Shown here: piece after piece, positions 39,445 to 47,935 of the stretch | Layout of the letters: every line of letters starts with the position of its first letter | How positions within the stretch are numbered: the first letter of the stretch is position 1 | Assembly: GCF_001426995.1 (NCBI RefSeq) | Contig: NZ_LMFY01000001.1 | Coordinates: 692,708-756,707, forward strand | Direction of reading: 5' to 3' | Source of the DNA: Microbacterium sp. Root553 | Lineage (GTDB): Bacteria; Actinomycetota; Actinomycetes; Actinomycetales; Microbacteriaceae | DNA length: 64,000 nt | Made by a program: the position numbers and the translations under genes | The notes under the pieces: generated by a model | The model's database searches: none | What the model saw: the letters and a program-made list of their open reading frames with translations, nothing else | What the model was told of the DNA's origin: nothing

Positions 39445-39518
39445 GATTCAGCACCGATGCGCTCGCCGGCCGCGAATGTGTCCGGTCCAGGCCCCGTGCA
39501 CGGTTCTGTGCTGAGTCC
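39445..39518. repeat. 74-bp palindromic repeat (GATTCAGCAC family), copy 2
   Basis: Arms GATTCAGCAC (39445-39454) and GTGCTGAGTC (39509-39518), one mismatch; followed inside by CGATGCG as in copy 1. It lies between the NUDIX and purD genes. Confidence 0.8.
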
Positions 39519-39573
39519 TGCACGCGCTCGCATCCCGCCGAAACCCGCGCGCGGGCCTCGGTAGTCTGGAGGC

Positions 39574-40851
39574 GTGAAGATTCTCGTCCTCGGTTCCGGT
39601 GCCCGTGAGCACGCGATCATCCTCGCTCTGCGAGCAGAGAAGGCGGAGCACGAGGTCTTCGTCGCCCCCGGCAACGCGGGCATGGCGCACGACGCGATCC
39701 CCGTCACGCTCGACGTGCTCGACGGCGCCGCGGTGACCACCTTCGCCAACGAGCAGGGCATCGACCTCGTCGTCATCGGCCCCGAGGCCCCGCTGGTCGC
39801 CGGCGTCGCCGACGTGCTTCGCGCGCACGGGATCCCGGTGTTCGGCCCCGGGAAGGCGGCGGCTCAGCTCGAGGGGTCGAAGTCGTTCGCGAAGCGGATC
39901 ATGGATGCCGCGGGCGTGCCCACCGGTCGCGCGGTCCGCGCCACCACCAGCGCAGAGGTCGAGGCCGCGTTCGACGACCTCGGCGCCCCCTACGTGGTGA
40001 AGGCCGACGGTCTCGCGGCGGGCAAGGGCGTCATCGTCACATCCGATCGGGGCGACGCGCTCGCCCACGCCGAGAACTACCTGCCGTCCGGCCCCGTGCT
40101 GATCGAGGAGTTCCTCTCCGGCCCCGAGGTGTCGCTCTTCTTCCTCAGCGACGGCGACACCGTGCGCGCGCTCAGCCCCGCGCAGGACTTCAAGCGGGCG
40201 CTCGACGGCGACGAAGGCCCCAACACCGGCGGGATGGGCGCGTACTCGCCTCTCCCCTGGCTCGCCGACGACTTCGGCAGCGAGCAGGCATTCGTCGAGG
40301 AGGTCACCCGCGACGTCGCGCTGCCGGTGATCCGTCAGCTCGACAGCGAGGGCACCCCGTTCATCGGCCTGCTCTACGCGGGGCTCATCCTCACGCCGGC
40401 CGGCGTGCGCGTGATCGAGTTCAACGCACGGTTCGGCGACCCCGAGACACAGATCGTGCTGCCGCGGCTGACGACCCCACTGTCGGAACTGCTGTTCGCC
40501 GCGGCATCCGGCACTCTCGAAGACCAGCCCGAGCCGGTCTTCAGCGACGACGTCGCCATCACCGTCGTGCTCGCGAGCGAGGGCTACCCCGACGCACCGC
40601 AGACCGGCCGCCCGATCGAGGGCCTGGCCGACGCCGCGGCCGTCGAGGGGGTGCGTCTCGTGCACGCCGCGACCGCGAGCCCGGACGCCCCCGGCGGATC
40701 CCTCATCGCGACCGGTGGCCGCGTGCTGAACGTCGTCGCCGTGGCGGCGGACTTCCCCACCGCCCGCGAGCGCGCGTACGAGGCCATCGGCCGGATCACG
40801 CTCGAGGGGTCGCACTTCCGTACCGACATCGCCGCCCGCGTCGCGGAGTAG
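39574..40851 (+). CDS. purD: Phosphoribosylamine-glycine ligase
   Basis: Second step of purine synthesis (GAR synthetase), an ATP-grasp enzyme of 425 residues. MKILVLGSGAREHAIILAL opens the N-domain. GPEAPLVAGVADVLRAHGIP and FGPGKAAAQLEGSKSFAKR precede the ATP-grasp region with YVVKADGLAAGKGVIVT. LIEEFLSGPEVSLFFLSDG, DEGPNTGGMGAYSPLPW and EFNARFGDPETQ carry the metal and substrate ligands. GTG 39574 has TAGTCT (39562-39567) ending exactly 6 nt upstream. Monocistronic, closed by a terminator. Confidence 0.97.
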   Translation: MKILVLGSGAREHAIILALRAEKAEHEVFVAPGNAGMAHDAIPVTLDVLDGAAVTTFANEQGIDLVVIGPEAPLVAGVADVLRAHGIPVFGPGKAAAQLEGSKSFAKRIMDAAGVPTGRAVRATTSAEVEAAFDDLGAPYVVKADGLAAGKGVIVTSDRGDALAHAENYLPSGPVLIEEFLSGPEVSLFFLSDGDTVRALSPAQDFKRALDGDEGPNTGGMGAYSPLPWLADDFGSEQAFVEEVTRDVALPVIRQLDSEGTPFIGLLYAGLILTPAGVRVIEFNARFGDPETQIVLPRLTTPLSELLFAAASGTLEDQPEPVFSDDVAITVVLASEGYPDAPQTGRPIEGLADAAAVEGVRLVHAATASPDAPGGSLIATGGRVLNVVAVAADFPTARERAYEAIGRITLEGSHFRTDIAARVAE

Positions 40852-40883
40852 ACCGGGCCCGGGGCCGCTGTCCGGGAGCAGAA

Positions 40884-40918
40884 GAAGGCCCTCGTCCGGG
40901 AACCGGGCGAGGGCCTTC
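40884..40918. terminator. Terminator between purD and the convergent ABC genes
   Basis: GAAGGCCCTCG (40884-40894) pairs with CGAGGGCCTTC (40908-40918), loop partly paired (CCGG). Confidence 0.85.
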
Positions 40919-40933
40919 GTCACAGGTGAGGAC

Positions 40934-41662
40934 TCAGAGCACCTTCGAGAGGAAGTCCTTCAGCCGCTCGTTCTTCGGAGCGCCGAACAGCTCGGCGGGC
41001 GTCGCCTCTTCGACGACGACTCCGTCGTCCATGAACACGGTGCGGCCGGAGACCTCGCGCGCGAAGCCCATCTCGTGGGTCACCAGCACCATCGTCATCC
41101 CGCCGGAGGCGAGGTCGCGGATGACCTGCAGCACCTCGCCGACCATCTCGGGGTCGAGCGCGCTGGTCGCCTCGTCGAAGAGCATGATCTCGGGGTCCAT
41201 CGCGAGCGCACGGGCGATCGCCACGCGCTGCTTCTGACCGCCGGAGAGGGATGCCGGCTTCGCATCCGCCTTCTCGGTCAGGCCGACCCTCTCGAGCAGC
41301 GCCATCCCCCGCTCGCGGGCCTTCGCCTTCGAGAACTTGCCCAGCTCGATCGGGGCGAGGGTGATGTTCTCGAGCACCGTCATGTGCGGGAAGAGGTTGA
41401 AGTGCTGGAACACCATGCCGATGCGCTGGCGCACCTCGTCGAGCTTGACGCTCTTGTCGGTGAGGTCGACACCGTCGATGACGACCTTGCCCGACGTCGG
41501 CTCCTCGAGCTTGTTGAGGCAGCGCAGCAGCGTCGACTTGCCCGAACCCGACGGCCCGATGACGGCGACGACCTCGCCGTCCTCCACCGTGAGGTCGATG
41601 CCCTTGAGCACCTCGTTCTGACCGAAGGACTTGTGCAGGTTCTGCACGGCGATCTTGCTCAT
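40934..41662 (-). CDS. Amino acid ABC transporter ATPase (GlnQ-like)
   Basis: A 242-residue polar amino acid importer ATPase: Walker [10 protein letters not shown], the Q-loop [20 protein letters not shown] typical of the GlnQ/HisP group, signature [15 protein letters not shown], Walker [21 protein letters not shown], and H-loop [12 protein letters not shown]. Its ATG overlaps the stop of the upstream binding-protein/permease gene by 4 nt, so the two genes make a complete system. Substrate probably glutamine, glutamate or a related amino acid; not resolvable further. Confidence 0.95.
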   Translation of the reverse strand: MSKIAVQNLHKSFGQNEVLKGIDLTVEDGEVVAVIGPSGSGKSTLLRCLNKLEEPTSGKVVIDGVDLTDKSVKLDEVRQRIGMVFQHFNLFPHMTVLENITLAPIELGKFSKAKARERGMALLERVGLTEKADAKPASLSGGQKQRVAIARALAMDPEIMLFDEATSALDPEMVGEVLQVIRDLASGGMTMVLVTHEMGFAREVSGRTVFMDDGVVVEEATPAELFGAPKNERLKDFLSKVL

Positions 41663-43137
41663 GCGTTGAACTTCCTCTCGAGGCGGTTCGCGAGCAGCGT
41701 CAGCAGCGTGATCACGACGAAGTAGATGATGGCGACGATGGTCAGCACCTGCGCCGACAGGTACGTCGAGGCGATGATCTGACGCGACTGGAAGGTCAGC
41801 TCGGCGAGCCCGATGACGCTGATCAACGACGTGTCCTTGAGCGTGATGATGCCCTGGTTCACGAACGACGGGATCATGATGCGGAAGGCCTGCGGGAGCA
41901 CGACCTTCTGCATGGTCTTCCAGTGGCCGAGACCGAGCGAGCGCGATGCCTCGTTCTGACCGGGATCGACGGCCTGGATGCCACCGCGGATGATCTCGGT
42001 CATGTAGGCGCCGGTGTTCAGGGACAGCGTGATCGCACCCGCGACGAACGGGTCGAACGTGAGCCCGGGGAACAGCTGCGGGATCGCGAAGAACACGAAG
42101 AAGGCCTGCACGAGGATCGGTGTTCCTCGGAACACGAACACGTAGGCGGTGGCGAGCCAGCGGAACGGCAGGAACTTCGAGATGCGACCGAAGCCGAAGA
42201 CGATGCCGAGGATGAACGCGGCGACGAGGGCCACGAGCGTCGCGAGGATCGTGAGCCCGAGACCGCTCATCAGCGCGGGCCAGTACTTGACCGCGACCGA
42301 GATGATGTCGGTCGGCTGCGTGGTCGTCTCGCCGGCGCTCAGGTACGTGTCGACGATCTCGTCGTACTCGCCAGACTCCTGGAGGTTCGCGAGGCCGGCG
42401 TTGAACTTCTCGATCAGCTCGGGGTTCATGCCCTTGTTGACGGCGAAGCCGTATTCCCCGCCGAGTTCGGGTTCGCCGATCAGACGGAAGCCCGAGCCCT
42501 GCTGGATGCCGTACGCGAGCACGGGGAAGTCCTCGAAGTAGCCGACCGCCTGGCCGGCCTTGACGGCATCGACCATGTCGGTCGTGTCGGAGTACGGGGT
42601 GATCCGGTAGCCGAACTCATCCTGGTTGTCCTCGGCGAAGGTCTGCCCCTGGGTGCCGGTCTTGACCGCCACGGCCTTGCCGTCGAGGTCGTCGAGCGAC
42701 TGGATGTCGCTGGCTTCGAGCACGCCGAGCTGGACGCCGCTGGTGAAGTAGGGGTCACTGAAATCGAACGTCTGCTGGCGGTCTTCGGTGATCGACATGC
42801 CCGCCATGACGCCGTCGACCTGATTCGACTGCAGGGCCTGCAGAGCGGCGTCGAATCCGAGCTGGCGGATCTCGACCTCGAAGCCCTGATCCTCGGCGAT
42901 CGCTCGGAGCAGATCCATGTCGATGCCGACGAGGTCGCCGTTCTCGTCGGTGAACTCGAACGGCGCGAACGTCGTGTCAGTGCCGATGACGTAGGTCTCA
43001 CCGGTGGTGTCGGCGGATGCCGCGGTCGCACCGCCGAGCAGCGCACCGGCGGCGATGAACGCCGTGAGCGCCATCGCTCCGACGGTTCGTCCGAGCGTGC
43101 GCAGACGCGCGGACGCAGGAGAGGGATGTGGGATCAC
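41659..43137 (-). CDS. Fused amino acid-binding protein and permease (GlnHP type)
   Basis: A 492-residue protein that combines solute-binding and permease functions. Residues 1-44 include a signal/anchor helix ([20 protein letters not shown]). Residues ~47-275 form an SBP_bac_3 domain ([60 protein letters not shown]). From ~283 there are about five membrane helices with the EAA loop [20 protein letters not shown] contacting the ATPase. The family occurs in Gram-positives, where the binding domain stays tethered to the channel. As a single permease gene it would act as a homodimer with two sensors. The start at 43137 is ATG directly before a short basic leader. Confidence 0.94.
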   Translation of the reverse strand: MIPHPSPASARLRTLGRTVGAMALTAFIAAGALLGGATAASADTTGETYVIGTDTTFAPFEFTDENGDLVGIDMDLLRAIAEDQGFEVEIRQLGFDAALQALQSNQVDGVMAGMSITEDRQQTFDFSDPYFTSGVQLGVLEASDIQSLDDLDGKAVAVKTGTQGQTFAEDNQDEFGYRITPYSDTTDMVDAVKAGQAVGYFEDFPVLAYGIQQGSGFRLIGEPELGGEYGFAVNKGMNPELIEKFNAGLANLQESGEYDEIVDTYLSAGETTTQPTDIISVAVKYWPALMSGLGLTILATLVALVAAFILGIVFGFGRISKFLPFRWLATAYVFVFRGTPILVQAFFVFFAIPQLFPGLTFDPFVAGAITLSLNTGAYMTEIIRGGIQAVDPGQNEASRSLGLGHWKTMQKVVLPQAFRIMIPSFVNQGIITLKDTSLISVIGLAELTFQSRQIIASTYLSAQVLTIVAIIYFVVITLLTLLANRLERKFNA

Positions 43138-43257
43138 GACGGATGCTCCTCGGATCGGGTGGGCGGCAGGACACTGCCACCGGGATGGTCGTCGACGATC
43201 AACCCTAACCGGGGACGGCGTGTCGCCGCGTCCGCGAGCGCTCGGGACGGCCTCCGG

Positions 43258-43788
43258 CTAGAGCGAGATCCAGTACCGGCGAACCGGGGTGTCGCCGTGC
43301 TCGGGCACGACGCGGACGTCCTGCAGCATCCCGCCCGCACTCTCGATCGTGCGGAAGGATCCGATGTTGTCGTCATCGCAGGTCACCATGACCCGTTCGA
43401 GTCCGATCTCGCGCGCCCGATCGAGGCCGAGGCGCAGCGCAGCCGAGGCGTAGCCCTGACGTCGCCGGGACTCCCGCACGGAATAGCCGATGTGACCGCC
43501 CACCTCCCGCAGGTGGTCGTTGAGCTCGTGACGGAACGACAGGAAACCGACGACCTCGCCGTCATCGACGACCCAGTACAGGTCGTTGTGCACGATGTCG
43601 TCGGGCAACGGCGCCGAGGTGTCGGCCCAGAGAGTCGACTTCTCGATCAGGGCGTCCAGCGTCGCCCGGTCAGGGGTGACCGGTGCCCGCAGACCCGATC
43701 CGTCGACATGACCGTCACCGAATTCGGAGACAGCGGCAGCCCAGGAGTCGAACAGGGATGCGGAGGGTCTCAGGAGCTCGATCGTCAT
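43258..43788 (-). CDS. GNAT family N-acetyltransferase
   Basis: A 176-residue acetyltransferase: MTIELLRPSASLFDSWAAAV at the start, WVVDDGEVVGFLSFRHELND (strand 4), IGYSVRESRRRQGYASAALR with the acetyl-CoA pyrophosphate loop R/Q-x-x-G-x-A, and VTCDDDNIGSFRTIESAGGM at the C-terminal side. No ribosome site is clear; ATG 43788 is chosen by homology of this N-terminus, with ATG 43797 and 43812 possible in frame. Acceptor unknown. It stands between the amino acid ABC operon and the MFS/PadR operon, all on the minus strand. Confidence 0.88.
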   Translation of the reverse strand: MTIELLRPSASLFDSWAAAVSEFGDGHVDGSGLRAPVTPDRATLDALIEKSTLWADTSAPLPDDIVHNDLYWVVDDGEVVGFLSFRHELNDHLREVGGHIGYSVRESRRRQGYASAALRLGLDRAREIGLERVMVTCDDDNIGSFRTIESAGGMLQDVRVVPEHGDTPVRRYWISL

Positions 43789-43856
43789 GCCCGATGACAT
43801 CACAGCGGGCATGATCGTCGCAAACCGGTCAGCCTCGGCTCGCCGTCAGGGCTGGG

Positions 43857-45407
43857 TCAGGCCGCAGGCTCAGGGGCCTCCACGGGAGCGGATGCCGCCG
43901 CATCCGCCTTGTCGTAGCGTCCGAGGAACAGCGACGCGACGAGGGCGACGACCATCACGCAGGCGGGCAGCAGGATCGCCTGCGACATGCCGGCCGCGAA
44001 GCCCTCGGCGACCTGAGGAGGCAACGACCCGCCACCGCTGATGCCCGACGGGGCGTCGGAGAGCCCCGGAAGGTTCGCCTCGAGACGCGACTGCATGAAC
44101 GCGGCGATGGATGCCGAGCCGATCACCGATCCGATCGTGCGAGTGGTGTTGTAGATGCCGGCACCCGCACCGGCCTGATGCCGAGGAAGCCTGCGCGTCG
44201 CGGTCGTCGCGAGCGGTCCCCACATGCCCGCGTTGCCGAGGCCCATCAGCGCCGAGGGCAGCAGGAACATCCAGATCGGAGTGTCCATGTCGATCAGTGC
44301 CGAGTACCAGACCAGGGCGACGCCCACGCAGAGCAGACCCGGGATGAGGATGACGCGCGGATCGACGCGATCGAGCATCTTGCCGGCGAACGGCGCGAGC
44401 ACTCCCGACAGCACCGCCATCGGGATCAGCAGCAGTGCAGCTTCGGTCGGCGTGAGATCTCGTGCCGTCTGCAGGAAGAACATCATCGGGAGCGACATGC
44501 TCGTGACCGTGAAGCCGACTGCGGCGATCGCGACGTTGGCGCCCGAGAAGTTGCGGTCGCGGAAGAGGTCGAGCGGAACGAGCGCCTCGCTGCGGGTGCG
44601 CGCCTGCTGCACGATGAACACCGCGAGCACGACGAGACCGGCGATGATGAGGCCCCACACCGAGATCGGCCCCCAGATGACGCCCCAGCCGAACTTCTCG
44701 CCCTCCTGGAGCCCGAAGACGATCAGGAACAGCGCGACGGCGCTGAGGATCACGCCGAGGACGTCGAAGCGGTGCGGGGTGGTCTGCAGCCTCGGCACGA
44801 GGCGCCACGCGAGCACGAACGCGACGACGCCGACGGGGATGTTGACGAAGAAGATCCACTCCCAGCCGAATCCGTCGACGAGCAGACCGCCGAGGAGCGG
44901 CCCGACGAGCGTCGCGACACCGGCCGTCGCACCCCACAGGCCCATGGCCGCGCCGCGGCGCTCGGGCGGGAATGTGCGCGTGATCACGGCCATGGTCTGC
45001 GGCGTCATGAATGCGGCGCCGAGACCCTGAACCGCGCGAGCCGCGATCAGCATCTCGAGCGAGTCCGACAGTCCGCACCAGAGCGAGGCGAGGGTGAAGA
45101 CGGCGAGGCCGATGAGGTAGATGTTCTTGGGCCCGAAGCGGTCGCCGAGACGTCCGGTGATCAGCAGCGGCACCGCGTAGGCGAGCAGGTAGGCGCTGGT
45201 GACCCACACCACGTTGTCGAGGTTGTTGGTCGTCGGATCGAGCGCGGCCTTGATCGCGGGGTTCGCGACCGAGACGATCGTCGTGTCGACGAGGATCATG
45301 AAGAAGCCGATGACGAGGGCCCAGAGGGCGGGCCAAGGGCTCGCGGGGCGCTGTCCGGCGGCGAAGGTTCCCGTGTCGGGTCCTGTCGCCTGGCGGGATT
45401 CGGTCAT
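43857..45407 (-). CDS. MFS drug exporter, DHA2 (EmrB/QacA) type
   Basis: A 516-residue 14-helix major facilitator. Signatures: MILVDTTIVSVANPAIKAAL (motif D1-like), WVTSAYLLAYAVPLLITGRL and GDRFGPKNIY (motif A), ARAVQGLGAAFMTPQTMAVI (motif B), GPLLGGLLVDGFGWEWIFFV (motif C). The loop GLSDAPSGISGGGSLPPQVA before the last helix is low complexity. ATG 45407 overlaps the stop of the PadR gene by 4 nt. Probably exports amphipathic or cationic toxic compounds, under control of the PadR regulator. Confidence 0.93.
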   Translation of the reverse strand: MTESRQATGPDTGTFAAGQRPASPWPALWALVIGFFMILVDTTIVSVANPAIKAALDPTTNNLDNVVWVTSAYLLAYAVPLLITGRLGDRFGPKNIYLIGLAVFTLASLWCGLSDSLEMLIAARAVQGLGAAFMTPQTMAVITRTFPPERRGAAMGLWGATAGVATLVGPLLGGLLVDGFGWEWIFFVNIPVGVVAFVLAWRLVPRLQTTPHRFDVLGVILSAVALFLIVFGLQEGEKFGWGVIWGPISVWGLIIAGLVVLAVFIVQQARTRSEALVPLDLFRDRNFSGANVAIAAVGFTVTSMSLPMMFFLQTARDLTPTEAALLLIPMAVLSGVLAPFAGKMLDRVDPRVILIPGLLCVGVALVWYSALIDMDTPIWMFLLPSALMGLGNAGMWGPLATTATRRLPRHQAGAGAGIYNTTRTIGSVIGSASIAAFMQSRLEANLPGLSDAPSGISGGGSLPPQVAEGFAAGMSQAILLPACVMVVALVASLFLGRYDKADAAASAPVEAPEPAA

Positions 45408-46027
45408 TGCTGTGCAGCCTTTCGCTGAGCGAGGTAGCGGTCTGTGTCCTCGAAAGCCGTGGGGCCCCAGGCGAACTCCTCGGATTCGAGGCGTTCGAGG
45501 AGAGAGTCGAGCCAGCGCAGCTCGGCGCCGAGCAGCACCTCCTGGCGGTCGAACTCGACGAGCACCTGTTCGGGCACGGCCTTGGCGCGTGCGTCGACCA
45601 GTCCGTCGCGATGCACCACGTGCCCCTCGTCGAGAGCGTCGCGTCGGGAGCGAAGACACTCGATGACGTCTGCCCGCTCGAGGTTGTGCGCCTCGGCGAG
45701 CGCGATGCGGAACTCGGCGGGCCGGTCGATGACGGAGAGCTCCCGCCGCAGCCAGTCGACCAGGGCGTCCGTACCCGCATCCGTGAGCGTGTAGGTGGTG
45801 CGCTCGGGGCGATTGCCGTCGCGGTCGATGCCGACCTCGTCGATCAGCCCCTCCCGCTGCAGTCGACCGACCGTGTGATAGAGCGTGCCGTTGGTGATGC
45901 TCAGCAGGCGCTCGTCACGACGGGAGCGCATCAGACGCACCATCTCATAGGGGTGCATGTCGCCCTCGCGCAGCAGCGCGAGCACCATGACACCCATCGG
46001 GGTGAGTGTGTCGACGGGGCTCTTCAC
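45404..46027 (-). CDS. PadR family regulator of the MFS exporter
   Basis: A 207-residue PadR regulator with both domains: LTPMGVMVLALLREGDMHPY then LLSITNGTLYHTVGRLQREG (recognition helix) and ERTTYTLTDAGTDALVDWLR, followed by the helical Vir_C dimerisation region (PAEFRIALAEAHNLERADVI, FDRQEVLLGAELRWLDSLLE). It is the first gene of the operon with the MFS exporter. A palindrome 20 bp upstream (46047-46062) is its likely operator, giving substrate-inducible efflux as in LmrR/LmrCD-type circuits. Confidence 0.94.
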   Translation of the reverse strand: MKSPVDTLTPMGVMVLALLREGDMHPYEMVRLMRSRRDERLLSITNGTLYHTVGRLQREGLIDEVGIDRDGNRPERTTYTLTDAGTDALVDWLRRELSVIDRPAEFRIALAEAHNLERADVIECLRSRRDALDEGHVVHRDGLVDARAKAVPEQVLVEFDRQEVLLGAELRWLDSLLERLESEEFAWGPTAFEDTDRYLAQRKAAQQ

Positions 46028-46046
46028 GGCGATCCTCCATCCCGAT

Positions 46047-46062
46047 TAGTCCATGTGGACTA
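46047..46062. promoter_or_regulatory. PadR operator for the MFS operon
   Basis: TAGTCCATGTGGACTA is a perfect 7-bp inverted repeat with a 2-nt centre, 20 bp upstream of the PadR start, within the expected promoter. Confidence 0.78.
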
Positions 46063-46094
46063 TACGCCCGTGCGCGCCTCTCCCACAAGGCGGC

Positions 46095-46643
46095 TCATCG
46101 CAGCGCCGCCGCGAGCTGTGCGGAGGTGAGCTCACGGTCGGCGAAGACGAGTCTCATGACCGTGGGATCGGGATTTCCCACGTCCGGCGCTCGGTGGACG
46201 AGCTCGAGGCCGAGTTTGACGGCCACATTCGCGGATGCGCGATTGTGCTCGACGAGATACGCGATCACGGGCCTCTGCGGATCCCGCGCGCGCGCCTGCT
46301 CGACCCCGGCCCTCGCGAGCTCGGTCGCATACCCCTTGCCGTGGTGATCTCCGGCGATGCGGTAGCCGATGTTCCACACTTCTCCCCCGAGCACGGTGCA
46401 ACCGCCGTTGCCGACGACCTCGCCGGTGTCGCGCAGACGGGCGACCCACGATCCGAGACCGGCCTCCTGCCAACTGCGCTCCCAGCGTTCCATCATCGCG
46501 ACGCTCTGCGCGGGATCGGTGTGACGCAGGCTCGGGTAGTGCGTCCACACCCGCGGATCGCTCTGGATCGCGAACACCTCGGGCAGGTCGGAGGGGTGCG
46601 GGCGCGACAGCCGCAACCGCTCGGTGAGGATGTCGTCGGTCAA
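46095..46643 (-). CDS. GNAT family N-acetyltransferase, RimJ/RimL-like
   Basis: A 182-residue acetyltransferase of the acetyltransf_3 (RimJ/RimL-like) group: TERLRLSRPHPSDLPEVFAI at the start, GEVVGNGGCTVLGGEVWNIG, YRIAGDHHGKGYATELARAG with the CoA-binding G/K-G-Y-A loop, and LVEHNRASANVAVKLGLELV. The TTG start at 46643 is supported by TAACGT ending 6 nt upstream (minus strand), the leaderless pattern. Acceptor unknown. It runs opposite to purC across 69 bp. Confidence 0.9.
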   Translation of the reverse strand: MTDDILTERLRLSRPHPSDLPEVFAIQSDPRVWTHYPSLRHTDPAQSVAMMERWERSWQEAGLGSWVARLRDTGEVVGNGGCTVLGGEVWNIGYRIAGDHHGKGYATELARAGVEQARARDPQRPVIAYLVEHNRASANVAVKLGLELVHRAPDVGNPDPTVMRLVFADRELTSAQLAAALR

Positions 46644-46712
46644 GGTCCCACGTTAGGCAGGACCGCCGACATCGGGACGCGGCATCCTCTCGCGCTCCGC
46701 GATAATGGGCGG

Positions 46713-47591
46713 GTGAGCACACCTTCGGAGAACAACGCGCAGACCATCCCCGGCTGGCGCCACATCTACTCGGGCAAGGTCCGCGACCTGTACGCCTCGG
46801 ACGATGCCGCCGACACCCGCATCCTGGTGGTCGCGTCGGATCGCGTGAGCGCGTTCGACTTCGTGCTCTCCCCCGGCATCCCTGAGAAGGGCGCACTGCT
46901 CACCCGACTCAGCCGCTGGTGGTTCGACCAGCTGGCGGACGTGCCGAACCACCTCGCCGAAGGCGAGATCCCCTCGAGCGTCGCCGACCGTGCCATGCTC
47001 GCGCAGTCGCTCGAGATGCTGCCCGTCGAGTGCGTCGTACGCGGCTACCTCACGGGGTCGGGGTGGGCCGAGTACACCGAGAGCGGCACCGTGTGCGGCA
47101 TCCCGCTGCCCGAAGGCCTGCAGAACGGCGACCGGCTTCCCGAACCCCTGTTCACCCCGGCCTACAAGGCGCCGATGGGCGAGCATGACGAGAACATCAC
47201 CTTCGCGCAGACGGTCGAGCTCGTCGGCGCCGAGCGGGCGGCCGAACTGCGCGACGTGTCGCTGTCGCTCTACACCCGCGCCGCCGCGATCGCCGAGGAG
47301 CGCGGCCTCGTCCTCGCCGACACGAAGTTCGAGTTCGGCACGGATGCCATCGGATCCCTGCATCTGGCCGACGAGGTGCTCACGAGCGACTCCTCGCGAT
47401 ACTGGGATGCCGAGGCGTGGCGCACCGGCTCGACGCCGACCGATCGCATGGCGAGCTTCGACAAGCAGATCGTCCGCGACTGGCTCGCCGCCAACTGGGA
47501 CAAAGAGGGAGAGCCGCCCGTGCTTCCCGACGACATCGTCGACCGCACGGCCGCCCGCTACCGCGAGCTCATCGAGCGACTGGGGGCCTGA
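46713..47591 (+). CDS. purC: Phosphoribosylaminoimidazole-succinocarboxamide synthase
   Basis: SAICAR synthetase, joining CAIR and aspartate. 292 residues, the length of the fungal/actinobacterial type. Hallmarks: IPGWRHIYSGKVRDLYASDD, VVASDRVSAFDFVLSPGIPE, VECVVRGYLTGSGWAEY, FTPAYKAPMGEHDENITF and LADTKFEFGTDA, which carry the nucleotide and metal ligands. The GTG start at 46713 has GATAAT (46701-46706) ending exactly 6 nt upstream. Monocistronic, followed by repeat DNA. Confidence 0.97.
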   Translation: MSTPSENNAQTIPGWRHIYSGKVRDLYASDDAADTRILVVASDRVSAFDFVLSPGIPEKGALLTRLSRWWFDQLADVPNHLAEGEIPSSVADRAMLAQSLEMLPVECVVRGYLTGSGWAEYTESGTVCGIPLPEGLQNGDRLPEPLFTPAYKAPMGEHDENITFAQTVELVGAERAAELRDVSLSLYTRAAAIAEERGLVLADTKFEFGTDAIGSLHLADEVLTSDSSRYWDAEAWRTGSTPTDRMASFDKQIVRDWLAANWDKEGEPPVLPDDIVDRTAARYRELIERLGA

Positions 47592-47880
47592 CCCTTCGTC
47601 TCGCTCCGCGGCCCCTGAGCGAGGAGCGCAGCGACGAGACGAAGGGCGCCCAGGGACCGGCAGCCTAAGCCGCGGTTCCTGAGCGAGGAGCGCAGCGACG
47701 AGACGAAGGGCGCCCTTCGTCTCGCTCCGCTCGCTCAGGGACCGGGGGTCTACTCGCTCAGGGAGCAGAGGCCGACTCGCGCAGGGACCGGGGTGCAGAC
47801 CGCTCAGGGACCGGGAGCCCAAACGGCGGTTCCTGAGCGAGGAGCGCAGCGACGAGACGAAGGGCACCCAGGGAACACAC
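47592..47880. repeat. Third cluster of GAGCGAGGAGCG-type repeats
   Basis: The 344-bp gap between purC and the permease starts with CCCTTCGTCTCGCTCCGCGG, then alternates CCTGAGCGAGGAGCGCAGCG units, GACGAGACGAAGGGCGCCC and short CGCTCAGGGACCGGG units to about 47870. The immediate purC end can form a hairpin from the first inverted pair (47593-47646), a likely terminator. The last 55 bp hold the permease promoter and leader. Confidence 0.88.
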
Positions 47881-47935
47881 AGGAATCGGTAGTGTTGCTC
47901 CAGCACTCCCCTCCCCCCGATCCTGAGGAGCCCGC

